DNA of 64,000 bases from Manganibacter manganicus (GCF_002075885.1 NZ_MDET01000034.1:62001-126000); one strand, 5' to 3'; positions 34,081 through 43,139 are shown, counted from the stretch's first letter. Numbers and translations are program-made. Notes: a model not told the origin generated them from the letters alone.

Positions 34081-35262
34081 CTATTTCTTGGCCGCGCCGA
34101 TTTCGCGGTCCCACTTGTCGAACATCGCGACCAGCGGCTTGGCATCGAGCGGAGGCTCGATCGGATTGTCGGCGATCAGCGAGGCATATTCGTCGCGGCC
34201 GAAATTCTTGATCGTCTCCTGACTGTCCTGCGGCGCCATCTCGATCGGCACGTTCTTGATCGACGGGCCGGGATACATATAGCCGTGATCATACATGAAG
34301 GCCTGCTGCTCGGGCTCCAGGACAAAGGCGATGAGTTGCAGCAGCACGCCCAGCCGCTCCTCCGCAACTCCCTTCGGGATGGCCATGTAATTGGCGTCGC
34401 TGACCCAGTGGAAGCCCTTGAGCGTGCTGACCTTGTAGTCCTTCGGAACGATGCCGAGATAGCGCGGATTGATATCCCAGCCCGTCGTGGTGGCGATGAT
34501 GTCGCGCGTGCCGTCGCCAAGCTCCTTCATGGTGACGGTGGTTCCCGACGGATAGTAGTCGATGCATGTGCCGAGTTCCTTGAGATAGGCCCATGTCTTG
34601 TCCCATCCCTCGATCGGGTCCTGCGGATCCTTGTCGCCGAGCAGATAGGGCAGGCCCATGACAAAGGTGCGGCCGGGGCCGGAATTGGCCGGCCGGGCAT
34701 ACATGAACTTGCCCGGATTGGCCTTGCACCAGGCAAGCAGTTCCTCCGCCGTGGCCGGCAGGTCCTTCACCCGGTCGGGCGCATATTCCAGAAGCGGGCC
34801 TGAAGGATACCAGCTATCGACAAAACCCTGGCCCCTGCCCATCTTCTGCATCGCATAGGCGCCGGGGAGATAGAGTTCCTCCAGATCGGGGAACATGTCC
34901 TTGTATTCCGGCAATATCTGCGTCCACAGGCCCTGCTCGATGCCGGCCGCCAACGCGTCGTTGCCGGTGAGCACGAAATCGATGTCGAGGCGGTTGGCCG
35001 CCTGCTGTGCCTTGAGCTTGCCGGCCAGTTCCGGCGCCGGCGCTTGCGTATAGACGAATTTCGAGACGAGGTCCGGATGTGTCTCGGCGAATTTCTCCAA
35101 TGCCCGCTGGCTCAGTTGCAGGTCGCCGGCGACATCAACCACATTGATGACGAGCGGCTCCTTGGGTTTGGGGAAATCCTTCGCTGAAACCAGTGCCGGC
35201 CCCGCCACAGTGGCGAGGGCGGCGGCTAACAGTGTCAACAGTGCATTGCGTCGTGTCGTCAT
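34081..35262 (-). CDS. Extracellular solute-binding protein (Sec), paralogue 2
   Basis: Periplasmic binding protein of 393 aa from the ATG at 35262 behind GGGAGGAG. Signal peptide ALLTLLAAALATVAGPALVSA. It shares long near-identical stretches with the 32833 protein (GRTFVMGLPYLLGDKDPQDP, TTGWDINPRYLGIVP, GRDEYASLIADNPIE) but has a Sec instead of a Tat signal. It is third in the lacI-nagB operon. Its membrane partners are not in the window. A duplicate with altered ligand preference is the simplest explanation. Confidence 0.88.
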   Translation of the reverse strand: MTTRRNALLTLLAAALATVAGPALVSAKDFPKPKEPLVINVVDVAGDLQLSQRALEKFAETHPDLVSKFVYTQAPAPELAGKLKAQQAANRLDIDFVLTGNDALAAGIEQGLWTQILPEYKDMFPDLEELYLPGAYAMQKMGRGQGFVDSWYPSGPLLEYAPDRVKDLPATAEELLAWCKANPGKFMYARPANSGPGRTFVMGLPYLLGDKDPQDPIEGWDKTWAYLKELGTCIDYYPSGTTVTMKELGDGTRDIIATTTGWDINPRYLGIVPKDYKVSTLKGFHWVSDANYMAIPKGVAEERLGVLLQLIAFVLEPEQQAFMYDHGYMYPGPSIKNVPIEMAPQDSQETIKNFGRDEYASLIADNPIEPPLDAKPLVAMFDKWDREIGAAKK

Positions 35263-35300
35263 AGGTACTCCTCCCATACTCTAGTATGACCGTCAGCCGC

Positions 35301-36062
35301 TCATTCGGTAACGGCGTCGGGTATGTGCCGCAGCAGCGCCGCGGATTCGGGTTCAAGGAAAAGATGGCAATTGGCGTGCCGGCGCAGCACGCTGGCCGGG
35401 ACCATCGGCGTGATCGGGCCTTCGAGCGTATCGCGCACGGCTTCGGCCTTGCGGCGGTCCGGCACCGCCAGAACGACAAGGCCGCTTTTCATGATCTGCC
35501 GCACAGTCATGGAAATGGCCCTGGTGGGAACGTCCTCGAAGGTGGCGAACCAGCCTTCTCCGAATTGCTGCCGGCGGCAGCGCTCGTCGAGTTCCACCAC
35601 ATGGAACGGCACGGGCGCGTCGAAATCGGCCGGCGGATCGTTGAAGGCAAGGTGAGCGTTCTCACCGATCCCGGCGAAGACGACGTCGATCGGATGGCTG
35701 GAAATCAGGGCGTTGATGCGAGCAAGTTCCGCCGCCGGATCGGGCTCGTCTCCCTTGATGAAGTGGAACGCGCCCAGTGTCGGCAGATGCGAGGTGAAAC
35801 GTTCGCGAAGATAGCGCCGGAAGCTTGCCGGATGGGTGTCCGGCATGGCGATATATTCGTCGAGATGAAACGCCGTGACGCGCGACCAGTCGATGTCGTC
35901 CTGCGCCACCAGTGCGGCGAGAAGCTCGAACTGGCTGGCGCCGGTCGCGACGACGATATTGGCGGCGCCGCGTGTCCTTATCGCCGAGCGGATCGCCTCG
36001 GCGCCAAGCTCGGCGGCTTCATCCCCCAGCTTCTTTTTGTTGGGTTCGACGTGGATTTTCAT
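35301..36062 (-). CDS. nagB: Glucosamine-6-phosphate deaminase
   Basis: Sugar isomerase-fold enzyme of 253 aa, starting at 36062 and overlapping the LacI stop by 4 nt. It shows ATGASQFELLAAL (phosphate loop), FHLDEYIAMPDTHPASFRRYL, and FAGIGENAHLAFNDPPADFD with the catalytic Asp/His region. It converts glucosamine-6-phosphate to fructose-6-phosphate and ammonia. ENAHLAFND differs slightly from the usual NGHIAFNEP pattern, so a related amino-sugar phosphate is possible. Confidence 0.88.
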   Translation of the reverse strand: MKIHVEPNKKKLGDEAAELGAEAIRSAIRTRGAANIVVATGASQFELLAALVAQDDIDWSRVTAFHLDEYIAMPDTHPASFRRYLRERFTSHLPTLGAFHFIKGDEPDPAAELARINALISSHPIDVVFAGIGENAHLAFNDPPADFDAPVPFHVVELDERCRRQQFGEGWFATFEDVPTRAISMTVRQIMKSGLVVLAVPDRRKAEAVRDTLEGPITPMVPASVLRRHANCHLFLEPESAALLRHIPDAVTE

Positions 36063-37123
36063 GACTGCTCCATGTTGATGTTCGCATGCGTATGGCGGCG
36101 CTTGTTGTGCCGGCGCGGCGGCGGAACCGCCGTCGTCGTGCGGATGACGAGCTCCGTGGCAAGGACGATGCGCCTTCCCGCCGAGGCGTTGCCCTGCATG
36201 GCCTCGACGAGCAGGTCGACGGCCTGCTCGCCTGCTTCCGCGCAATGCGCCTCGACGGAGGTAAGCGGCGGATAGAATGTCGGGGCGAGGATGCCGTCGC
36301 ACCCCACGATGCTGAAATCGCCGGGCACGGAAATGCCGCGCCCCGCCAGCCCCGCCATGATCCCCTGCGCCATGACGTCGTCGAATGCCAGCGCCGCGGT
36401 GACGCCGGCCCGCACCAGTTCATCCGTGCTGGCCTGGCCCGCCTCGAAGCTCGGCCTCGACGTGGCGATCCGCACGACTTCGACGCCGAGGCGTCGCGCG
36501 GTCCGGACCGTCGCATTGTAGCGCTGGCGATTTGACCAGGAGCGGGTCGGGCCGGCCACATAGGCGACGGTCCGGTGACCGAGCGAAGCCAGATGCTCGA
36601 CGGCCTGCGCATAACTCGGCCCGGTATCGACCAGCAGCCGGGGAATGTTGTGCAGGTCGCGATTGATCAGAACGAAGGGCCGGCGCCTCGCGTGTTCCAG
36701 AATCCGGCCGGACGGCAGGCGCGAAGAGGCGAGGATAAAACCCTCGACCTGTCCGGCGAGCTTGCCCAGAAGCATGTCCTCCAGTTCCGGGGCCTCGTCG
36801 GAATCGCCGATGAAGGTCGCGTATCCCTGATCCCTGGCGCGTGCCTGCCCGCCGCGCATCATGGCGGCAAAGAAGGGGTTGGTGATGTCGGGCACGACGA
36901 GGGCGATGTTGCCGGCCCGCCCGGTGCTGAGCGCGCGCGCCGTAGGATTGGGCACATAGCCGAGCCGCTCGGCGGTGGCGCGAACCAGGGCGACGGTCTC
37001 GCGGCTGAGCAGGTTCGGCTGACCGAAGGCACGCGAGACGGTCGCGCGCGACACCTTCGCCGCATCGGCGACGTCGCGGATCGTTGGCGCACTGCGAGGA
37101 TTGTCCGGGTGCCGGCTGGCCAT
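36059..37123 (-). CDS. LacI-family regulator of amino-sugar genes
   Basis: Regulator of 354 aa from the ATG at 37123. The N-terminal LacI helix-turn-helix reads PTIRDVADAAKVSRATVSRAFGQPNLLSRETVALV, followed by the hinge and a periplasmic-binding-like effector domain (NIALVVPDITNPFFAAMMRG, VGCDGILAPTFYPPLTSV). An upstream extension of the frame covers the operator and is not expected to be translated. It is the first gene of lacI-nagB-SBP. The operator over its promoter predicts autorepression released by an amino-sugar phosphate. Confidence 0.9.
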   Translation of the reverse strand: MASRHPDNPRSAPTIRDVADAAKVSRATVSRAFGQPNLLSRETVALVRATAERLGYVPNPTARALSTGRAGNIALVVPDITNPFFAAMMRGGQARARDQGYATFIGDSDEAPELEDMLLGKLAGQVEGFILASSRLPSGRILEHARRRPFVLINRDLHNIPRLLVDTGPSYAQAVEHLASLGHRTVAYVAGPTRSWSNRQRYNATVRTARRLGVEVVRIATSRPSFEAGQASTDELVRAGVTAALAFDDVMAQGIMAGLAGRGISVPGDFSIVGCDGILAPTFYPPLTSVEAHCAEAGEQAVDLLVEAMQGNASAGRRIVLATELVIRTTTAVPPPRRHNKRRHTHANINMEQS

Positions 37124-37139
37124 ATCGTCTCTCAAAACC

Positions 37140-37180
37140 GCAACCGGTTTCATGAAACCGGTTGCATAGACGAATGTCAA
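37140..37180 (-). promoter_or_regulatory. Promoter with 26-bp palindromic LacI operator
   Basis: A perfect 26-bp palindrome at 37140-37165 has the half CAACCGGTTT on each side of a central CATG, so each half is itself a LacI-type AACCGGTT site. A minus-strand -35 TTGACA (37175-37180) and -10 TTTCAT (37152-37157) are 17 nt apart, placing the operator over the -10. This should control lacI, nagB and the binding protein gene. Confidence 0.75.
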
Positions 37181-37209
37181 TCCTGCTTATTGCTATGCGG
37201 CCTGTGTGA

Positions 37210-37237
37210 CCAACGGTCAATTTTGAATGACCGTTGG
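37210..37237. repeat. Inverted repeat upstream of the lacI promoter
   Basis: CCAACGGTCA (37210-37219) and TGACCGTTGG (37228-37237) form a 10-bp perfect inverted repeat with an 8-nt AT-rich centre. It lies about 30 nt upstream of the lacI -35 element. It could be an activator site or part of a terminator; its role is undetermined. Confidence 0.45.
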
Positions 37238-37309
37238 AGCGCGACCGCGCGCCGCGCCTGTTGGCGCGAAAGCCAAGTGGCCCGGATGGGCCGCGCCGGC
37301 GATTGAGGC

Positions 37310-37335
37310 GGCCTGGATGTGTCAACATCCAGGCC
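37310..37335 (-). terminator. Hairpin downstream of the exo minus-strand operon
   Basis: GGCCTGGATGT/ACATCCAGGCC makes an 11-bp perfect stem with a GTCA tetraloop, about 90 nt beyond the last minus-strand gene. No clear U-tract follows, so it is a weak or Rho-assisted terminator. Confidence 0.6.
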
Positions 37336-37422
37336 CTCTGATTCATGCCCCCGCGAGAGCCGGTTTCCAGGCGTGATGATCGGGGAATTAAAATTGAACG
37401 AGGCCGCCCGGCGCGATTGCGA

Positions 37423-38238
37423 TCAGGGCCTTTCAGGGCGACCGAAGAATTCATTGTGCAGCCGCGTATTCAGGAAGCGCAGCCGGCCGAGATGGCGCAG
37501 CAGGCGGCGCGGCCGTTTCAATGCCTGGCGGCTGAGAAAATACGTCCTGACGAGACTGGATGCCTTGCTGTGCGAACCGGCATGCGCCACGCGATAAACG
37601 GCGCCGCGGAACGGCAGGGCCGTGAGCGGCGTGCCGTTCGCGGCGAGAATGTCGGCGATGCGCACATGGCTGCCCAGCATGGTCTTGATCCAGTCGAGGG
37701 AGGCCTTCTCGAAGGTTTCGGGCAGGCCGTAGAGATCGGATCGGACAATCAGCGAGGTTCCGCACAGATGGTTGAACTCATCATAGCCGAGCAGGATGCT
37801 GCCGCCATCGTCCCAGATGTAACCGCGCTCGATCGTCCAGCCATTGGCGTCGGGGTTTTCGCAAATGTGCCTGACGATATGCGCGCTGACGAAATCGTCG
37901 TCGTCGACGATCATGAAGAAACGGCTGTCGCGTGCCGCCAGCATGCCCGACAGGACACGGCGCCCCTTGTCGGCGCGGAAGGCCTCGTAGACGGCCTCCA
38001 GATCGGCCTTGCCCATTTCGTGCAGGTTGTTCGGCGGAAAGGCGACACGCACGACGCTGAAACGTTCCGGCAGGTCGGGCAGGTCGGCGTCTTCGTTGGC
38101 CACGATGATGCCGCGCCAGTTGTCATGCGTCTGGCTGGAAATCGAGGCGACGGTCTGCGCAAGGTTGGCCTTGAGCAGGCCCCAGTCGCGGGCATTGTCC
38201 TGATGGCGGACGGGGATGATGAAGGTGAGCAGGCTCAT
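37423..38238 (-). CDS. Glycosyltransferase family 2-like protein (extra to the canonical exo set)
   Basis: Protein of 271 aa with a GT-A start (LLTFIIPVRHQDNARDW) and the metal-binding acidic cluster FFMIVDDDDFVSAH, which is longer than a usual DXD. The C-terminal part is basic (KRPRRLLRHLGRLRF). It follows the exoT-pyruvyltransferase genes in the same direction by 14 nt, with GGGGGAAG before the ATG. It would add a sugar to the exopolysaccharide or a related glycan. No exact Sinorhizobium exo counterpart was recognised. Confidence 0.8.
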   Translation of the reverse strand: MSLLTFIIPVRHQDNARDWGLLKANLAQTVASISSQTHDNWRGIIVANEDADLPDLPERFSVVRVAFPPNNLHEMGKADLEAVYEAFRADKGRRVLSGMLAARDSRFFMIVDDDDFVSAHIVRHICENPDANGWTIERGYIWDDGGSILLGYDEFNHLCGTSLIVRSDLYGLPETFEKASLDWIKTMLGSHVRIADILAANGTPLTALPFRGAVYRVAHAGSHSKASSLVRTYFLSRQALKRPRRLLRHLGRLRFLNTRLHNEFFGRPERP

Positions 38239-38252
38239 TGCTTCCCCCGGTC

Positions 38253-39254
38253 TCAGGCCGCGATTTTCATATCGGCCTGAAGGCGCGCCCAGGCGACGGC
38301 GTTGTCGAGCGATTCCGCCTGATGGGACAGGTCGGTTCCGCCGGAAAAGGCCGCCATGAAGCGCCGCACCTTGCCGTAGCTGTTGTCGAGAACGGCATGC
38401 GGCCGGCCGATCAGCAGCGAGCAGATATGGACGTGCAGCCTGTCGGTGACGATGGCGCGCCCGCGCGAAATCTGGCGGATGCCGCGCCGAAAGCGGTTGC
38501 GCGCGGCGGCGTCAAGCTTGGCGAGCCGCAGCCCGGCAGGTTTCAGCGAAAGCAGCGCGGACGCCGCGCCTAGCGCCTTGGAAGCGCGCACGCTGTGAAC
38601 CGATTCCGAAACCCAGTCTTCCACCGGAATGTCGGGGTAGGCGGATAAATCGGCATTGCCCGTTTTTTCGCGGTCCGACCTCAGCATGGCCAGAACGGGA
38701 AATTCCGCACCTGCCGGCTCGACCGGGCCGATCGCGAACGCCATGTCGGGGCAGAGATCGACCGCGCAGTCGAAATGCTTCTCGGCGAATGTCCTTGATT
38801 CCTCGTCGCGCACCAGAAGGGTGAAATTCCGGTGCCGGGCGATGGCGCGGGCGCTTTGCGCGATCCGCTCGGTGGATTGATAATGAATCGATTGCGGGAA
38901 CTGGATCACGGGGCGATCGGGGAAACGCTCCAGAACATGCTCGCGAAAGTCCTGATGCGCTTCCCAGATGTCGCCGAAATTGCCGCCGCCATGGATGAAG
39001 ATCGGCCCGGTCGGCATGGTCTTTTCGAGGTCTTCGGCGGAAAAATCGTCCATGCGCGACACATAGGCCGGCCGCTTGCCGTAACGCGCCTTGAGATAGG
39101 CCATCTCGCCCAGCCAGATGGCGGAATCGCCGCAATTGCGGATATCGGGAAAGTCGAGGATCGCCAGCGGCTCGGCGGCTGCAACGTGCTTTTTCAGGCA
39201 ATCGTGGATGCTGGCCTGCAATCTCTCGATCAAAGCCAGATTGGATTCAGCCAT
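38253..39254 (-). CDS. Polysaccharide pyruvyltransferase-family protein (second copy type)
   Basis: Protein of 333 aa from the ATG at 39254. PS_pyruv_trans features are AILDFPDIRNCGDSAIWLGEMAYLKA, GPIFIHGGGNFGDIWEAHQDFR and VIQFPQSIHYQS, then RGRAIVTDRLHVHICSLLIGRPHAVLDNSYGK near the C-terminus. These enzymes transfer pyruvate from PEP to make a ketal on a sugar. It is distinct from the ExoV homologue at 47164 and sits 1 nt after exoT on the minus strand. Two pyruvyltransferases in one exo locus suggest an extra decoration site. Confidence 0.85.
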   Translation of the reverse strand: MAESNLALIERLQASIHDCLKKHVAAAEPLAILDFPDIRNCGDSAIWLGEMAYLKARYGKRPAYVSRMDDFSAEDLEKTMPTGPIFIHGGGNFGDIWEAHQDFREHVLERFPDRPVIQFPQSIHYQSTERIAQSARAIARHRNFTLLVRDEESRTFAEKHFDCAVDLCPDMAFAIGPVEPAGAEFPVLAMLRSDREKTGNADLSAYPDIPVEDWVSESVHSVRASKALGAASALLSLKPAGLRLAKLDAAARNRFRRGIRQISRGRAIVTDRLHVHICSLLIGRPHAVLDNSYGKVRRFMAAFSGGTDLSHQAESLDNAVAWARLQADMKIAA

Positions 39255-39255
39255 T

Positions 39256-40773
39256 TCATTTCTCCGTCTGTTTGGCGGCGGGCGCGCTTCCGACAGGCCG
39301 CAGCCTGGCAAGCATCTTGCCGAGAATGTTCCGGATCTCTGTTTCCGGACCGTCGGGGCGCCTCATCAATTCCCAGAGCAGGAAAGTGGTGGCGCAGTAG
39401 AGAAAACCGCCCAGCGCCACAATCGTTGCCAATTGCAGTGCAAGTGCCGGCTTGTCGGCGGCGTAGGCGAGATGATGCGAGGCGAAGGAAACGCCCGCCG
39501 CCATGACGCCGGCGCTGACCAGCGCGCGCGAATTGGCCCGAAGCTGGGCCAGCACGGTCACGCCGATGAGGCGCCGCACCAGGATCATGTTGACAAGGGC
39601 GCTGAACAGGCCGGTGAAGACGCGGCCCAGGACCACGCCCGGAAGGCCGGCGAAAAGCAGGCCGGCAACCATGATCGGCACGCGCACGGCAAACATCTGC
39701 GTGTCGCGGATGAATAGAAGCCGCGTCTCGCCCTTGGCCATGCCGAGCGGCTGGACCAGCGAGCCGAGCGTCTGCAAGGCGAAGACCGAGGCGAGCGCCT
39801 GGATGATGAAGATGATGGGCGCCCATTTTTCGCCGAGCGTCAGCCTGACCAGCGGGTCGACCACTACCGCCACGCCGATGCCGGCCGGCAGCGCCACGGC
39901 CGCGACCAGCGCCTGCACGCGCTGATAGGCGGCGGCAAGCCGGGGCGGATCGTGCTGGATATTGGCGAACCCCGGATAGATCGTCTGGGTCAGCGGCAGC
40001 GTTGCCTCGCGCGTCGGCATCATGGCGAGGTTGGAGCCGACCGAATAGTAGCCGAGCGACGTGCCGCCGAGCATCTTGCCGACCAGCAGATAGTCGAAGC
40101 GCCAGTTCAGGGTGTTGACGATCTGGCCGGCGGTGAGCCAGGCGGAGAAGGAAAAGAACTCCCGCATGTGCCGGAACGTGATGCGCGGCCAAAACGGCAG
40201 TACGAGATAGGAGACGACGACATTGGTTGCCTGTGTCACCAGCGTGCCGATCACCAGCGCCCAATAGCTGTGATAGATGATGGCGATGGTGACGGCGGCG
40301 ATGAAGCCGGTGAGCTTCTGCGACACGGCGAGCACGAATTCCTGCCAGAAGATCAGGTCGCGCTGGAGCATGATGCGGCGCGGATTGGTGAGCCCGCTCA
40401 TGAAGACGCTGAGGCCGAGCGCCAGCATCACGCCGGTCAGCCGTGGCTCGTCGAACAGCCGTGCCGCCGGCCAGGCGAAGCCCGCGAAGAACAGCGCAAG
40501 CAAAAGCCCGCGCGTGGCGTTGAGGGTGAAGGCGGCGCTGAAATGCGAGTCCTTGGGCGCCTCGTGGCGGATGAGCGCCTCGGCCAGCGACAGTTCGGTG
40601 ACGGTGGAGACGATCAGCAGGATGGTCATACCCAGGGCGACCACGCCGAAATCGGAAGGCGTCAGGTTCCACGCCAGGATGAAGGTGCTGAGCGTCGCCA
40701 GGCCGTTCACGATGGCGCGTGAAAAGCTCAGCCAGATGCTGCCCTTGATCAGCCGTCCGGAGATGCCGCTCAT
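39256..40773 (-). CDS. exoT: Exopolysaccharide flippase, ExoT/WzxC-like
   Basis: Integral membrane protein of 505 aa with about 12-14 helices, of the MOP superfamily. Landmarks are RLIKGSIWLSFSRAIVNGLATL, LTPSDFGVVALGM, and TNPRRIMLQRDLIFWQEFVLA, which is characteristic of WzxC/ExoT-type proteins. It translocates lipid-linked octasaccharide or low-mass succinoglycan across the inner membrane. The ATG overlaps the exoZ stop by 4 nt. Basic C-terminal tail. Confidence 0.87.
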   Translation of the reverse strand: MSGISGRLIKGSIWLSFSRAIVNGLATLSTFILAWNLTPSDFGVVALGMTILLIVSTVTELSLAEALIRHEAPKDSHFSAAFTLNATRGLLLALFFAGFAWPAARLFDEPRLTGVMLALGLSVFMSGLTNPRRIMLQRDLIFWQEFVLAVSQKLTGFIAAVTIAIIYHSYWALVIGTLVTQATNVVVSYLVLPFWPRITFRHMREFFSFSAWLTAGQIVNTLNWRFDYLLVGKMLGGTSLGYYSVGSNLAMMPTREATLPLTQTIYPGFANIQHDPPRLAAAYQRVQALVAAVALPAGIGVAVVVDPLVRLTLGEKWAPIIFIIQALASVFALQTLGSLVQPLGMAKGETRLLFIRDTQMFAVRVPIMVAGLLFAGLPGVVLGRVFTGLFSALVNMILVRRLIGVTVLAQLRANSRALVSAGVMAAGVSFASHHLAYAADKPALALQLATIVALGGFLYCATTFLLWELMRRPDGPETEIRNILGKMLARLRPVGSAPAAKQTEK

Positions 40774-41780
40774 GTCGCGGCGACCGAATGGGCGCGGCGC
40801 GCGGGACGCCGGCGATTTTTAAGGAACGCGGTGATCGGCTTTTCCATGAAGGCATGGCAGGCGAGGCCGATCGTAACGCCTGCGCCGATGGCCAGGAACA
40901 CCGTCGCAAAGGTTGGCAGCGCCAGCATGCCGGCCAGCTTGGCGACCACCGAAATCGCCATCGTGTGCCACAGATAGATCGAATAGGAAGCGTCGCCGAG
41001 ATAGGCGGCCACGGAAAAACGGCGGATGCGGCCGGCCTTTTCCAGCGCCAGCACGCCGACGAGGAGCATGCCGGCCAGCGGCCCCAGCATATAGGGATTG
41101 AAGCCGATATAGGTGACGCCGACAAAGGCGAATCCCGCTGCCGACCCGACGAGGAGTCCGCAGCCGGCCACGGCCGCCGGCATCCTGCCGGACAGCCACA
41201 ATTTGCCGATGCCCATGCCGATCAGGAACTCGATCAGCAGCGGGTTGGTGTAGGTTTGCGGCACCGCCCCTTCAGGATCGAGGATCAGGCCGGCCCCGAC
41301 CAGGCCGACCAGAACGGCGGCCATTGCGGCCATGCGGCGCGCCGCCGGCAGAAGCAGGGCCAGCGCGAACAGCACGTAGAAGAACATCTCGTAGTTGAGC
41401 GTCCAGCCCTGCACCAGCACCGGCCATAAGCCGCCGTCGCTGGGTGAAAAATGCGGGATGAAAGCGAACGAGCCGAAGACGTGAAACGCGGTCAGCCGCA
41501 TATTGGGGAACAGGCCGGCAAGGCCGCCCGCGACCATCACCGCCGTTGCCGCCCAGTAGAGCGGCACGATGCGCTCGATGCGGTCGCGAAGGAAGGTGCC
41601 GGGCGAGGGGTGCCGCGCCTCGGCCAGCACCCACATGATGAAGCCGCTGACGACGAAGAAAACGTCGACGCCGGCCGCGCCGATGGCGAAATGGCCGCCG
41701 GTGCGCTCCATCGCGTGGAACACGACGACGCCGATCGCCGCCACCGCCCGCAGATACTGGACGCCGTAGAGCCGCTTCAT
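40770..41780 (-). CDS. exoZ: Acyltransferase family 3, ExoZ-like acetyltransferase
   Basis: Membrane acyltransferase of 336 aa from the ATG at 41780. About ten helices; it starts MKRLYGVQYLRAVAAIGVVVFHAMER, with the family His in VVFHA. It has VFFVVSGFIMW and DRIERIVPLYW. ExoZ acetylates a glucose of the succinoglycan repeat unit. It lies between exoQ and exoT with 4-nt overlaps on both sides, a tight operon. A longer upstream frame overlaps exoQ and is not used. Confidence 0.86.
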   Translation of the reverse strand: MKRLYGVQYLRAVAAIGVVVFHAMERTGGHFAIGAAGVDVFFVVSGFIMWVLAEARHPSPGTFLRDRIERIVPLYWAATAVMVAGGLAGLFPNMRLTAFHVFGSFAFIPHFSPSDGGLWPVLVQGWTLNYEMFFYVLFALALLLPAARRMAAMAAVLVGLVGAGLILDPEGAVPQTYTNPLLIEFLIGMGIGKLWLSGRMPAAVAGCGLLVGSAAGFAFVGVTYIGFNPYMLGPLAGMLLVGVLALEKAGRIRRFSVAAYLGDASYSIYLWHTMAISVVAKLAGMLALPTFATVFLAIGAGVTIGLACHAFMEKPITAFLKNRRRPARRAHSVAAT

Positions 41781-43045
41781 GTCGCGCCCCGCGGCAAAGA
41801 TGGATAGCGAGCGGCCGGGGCGGCGGCTTCCTGCCTCGGCAGCGGCGAGGCGAGAAGCCCGGCTGCGTAATAGAACAGGAACGAGCCGACCACGTAGGGA
41901 TTGATGACATCGACCTCGACGAAGGAGCGCACGAGGAACATGAAGGCGATGCCGAACATGACGAAGGCTGCCGGATCGCCGCGGGCGCTGATGAGGCGGC
42001 GCAGCAGGCCGAAGGGCACGCGGATCATCAGCATGGCGATAAGGAGGAAGCCGGCCGCGCCCAGTTCGACCAGCACCTCGATATAGGTGTTGTGGAAATG
42101 GAAGCCGCTGCGCGAGCCGATATAGAACTCCTTCCATAGCCGCTCGGCCTCGGAGAAGCCCTGCACCCAATAGGCCTGATAGCCGACCCCGAACACCGGC
42201 GCCTGGGCGGTCGCGGCCCAGCCCTGCGACCACAGATAGGTCCGCCCCGTCAGCGTCGAATCCTTGCCGAATATCCCAAGCACGAAATCGAATGCGCCCA
42301 TATTGAGAGCGGCCATGATCACGACCAGCCCCAGCAGGGCGCTGGCGATCAGCCCGCCCTTGCGGGCCAGCGGCGCAAACAGCATGGCAAGCCTGAGACA
42401 GACAAGAACCGCCAGCGTGACCGCCACGGCAAGTACGGAGGTGGCCGAATTGGCCTTGGCGAGCGCGATGACGGACATGGTTGCGCAAGCCAGCATCAGG
42501 ATGCGCGCGAGCCCGCGTTCGCGCAGGATGAGCAGGCCGGCAAAGGCGAAATAGATGCCGAGAGAGGCGAACAGGCCGAGTTGATTCTTCGAGGCGAAGG
42601 CGCCGACGAAGCTGTAGGTGCCGTCCAGCGGATCGTAATCATAATGGCCGAACGCGAAGGAATAGAGCACCACGGCGCAAATGCCGACCACGGCTCCGCG
42701 CGTCATCGTGCGTATCCCGACCGTGCGCGCCGCGATCAGGGCGCAGACCACATGCGACATGAACTGGATGCTGGCGCGCGCGGTGGTCGAGGGCGCCTGC
42801 GACCAGAAGGCCGAAAGGCAGGCGAGCCCGGCGAAGGCGACGATCCAGAGGAAATTGCCGGGATGGCTTAGCAGCCTGCGGTAGTCGATGAGAATCAGCG
42901 GCAGCCAGCAGCCGTAATAGGCCAGTATCGAGACCTTGCCGAAGCGGGTCGAGTAGGCAAAGACGAAGATCGAGAGGGCGACGGCCATCAGGCCGTACCA
43001 GAAATTGTGATCCGGATTCACGAAAATGGCCTTGGCGATTTTCAT
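41777..43045 (-). CDS. exoQ: Exopolysaccharide polymerase, ExoQ/O-antigen-ligase family
   Basis: Multi-pass protein of 422 aa from the ATG at 43045; an upstream extension to 43183 is polar and unlikely. The Wzy_C-type region contains FGVGYQAYWVQGFSEAERLWKEF and FHFHNTYIEVLVELGAAGF, whose His/Glu signature is typical of O-antigen ligases and Wzy polymerases. In Sinorhizobium ExoQ is needed for high-mass succinoglycan. Operon position after exoF supports the call. Confidence 0.86.
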   Translation of the reverse strand: MKIAKAIFVNPDHNFWYGLMAVALSIFVFAYSTRFGKVSILAYYGCWLPLILIDYRRLLSHPGNFLWIVAFAGLACLSAFWSQAPSTTARASIQFMSHVVCALIAARTVGIRTMTRGAVVGICAVVLYSFAFGHYDYDPLDGTYSFVGAFASKNQLGLFASLGIYFAFAGLLILRERGLARILMLACATMSVIALAKANSATSVLAVAVTLAVLVCLRLAMLFAPLARKGGLIASALLGLVVIMAALNMGAFDFVLGIFGKDSTLTGRTYLWSQGWAATAQAPVFGVGYQAYWVQGFSEAERLWKEFYIGSRSGFHFHNTYIEVLVELGAAGFLLIAMLMIRVPFGLLRRLISARGDPAAFVMFGIAFMFLVRSFVEVDVINPYVVGSFLFYYAAGLLASPLPRQEAAAPAARYPSLPRGAT

Positions 43046-43139
43046 CGTATCGTTTCCGCCGCATCCTGTGCGGTCCCGCATGCTGCGATCCGGCGTTGGC
43101 GCCGGCTGAAGGGCAATGTCGTCGTCATCCTGGGCGGCG

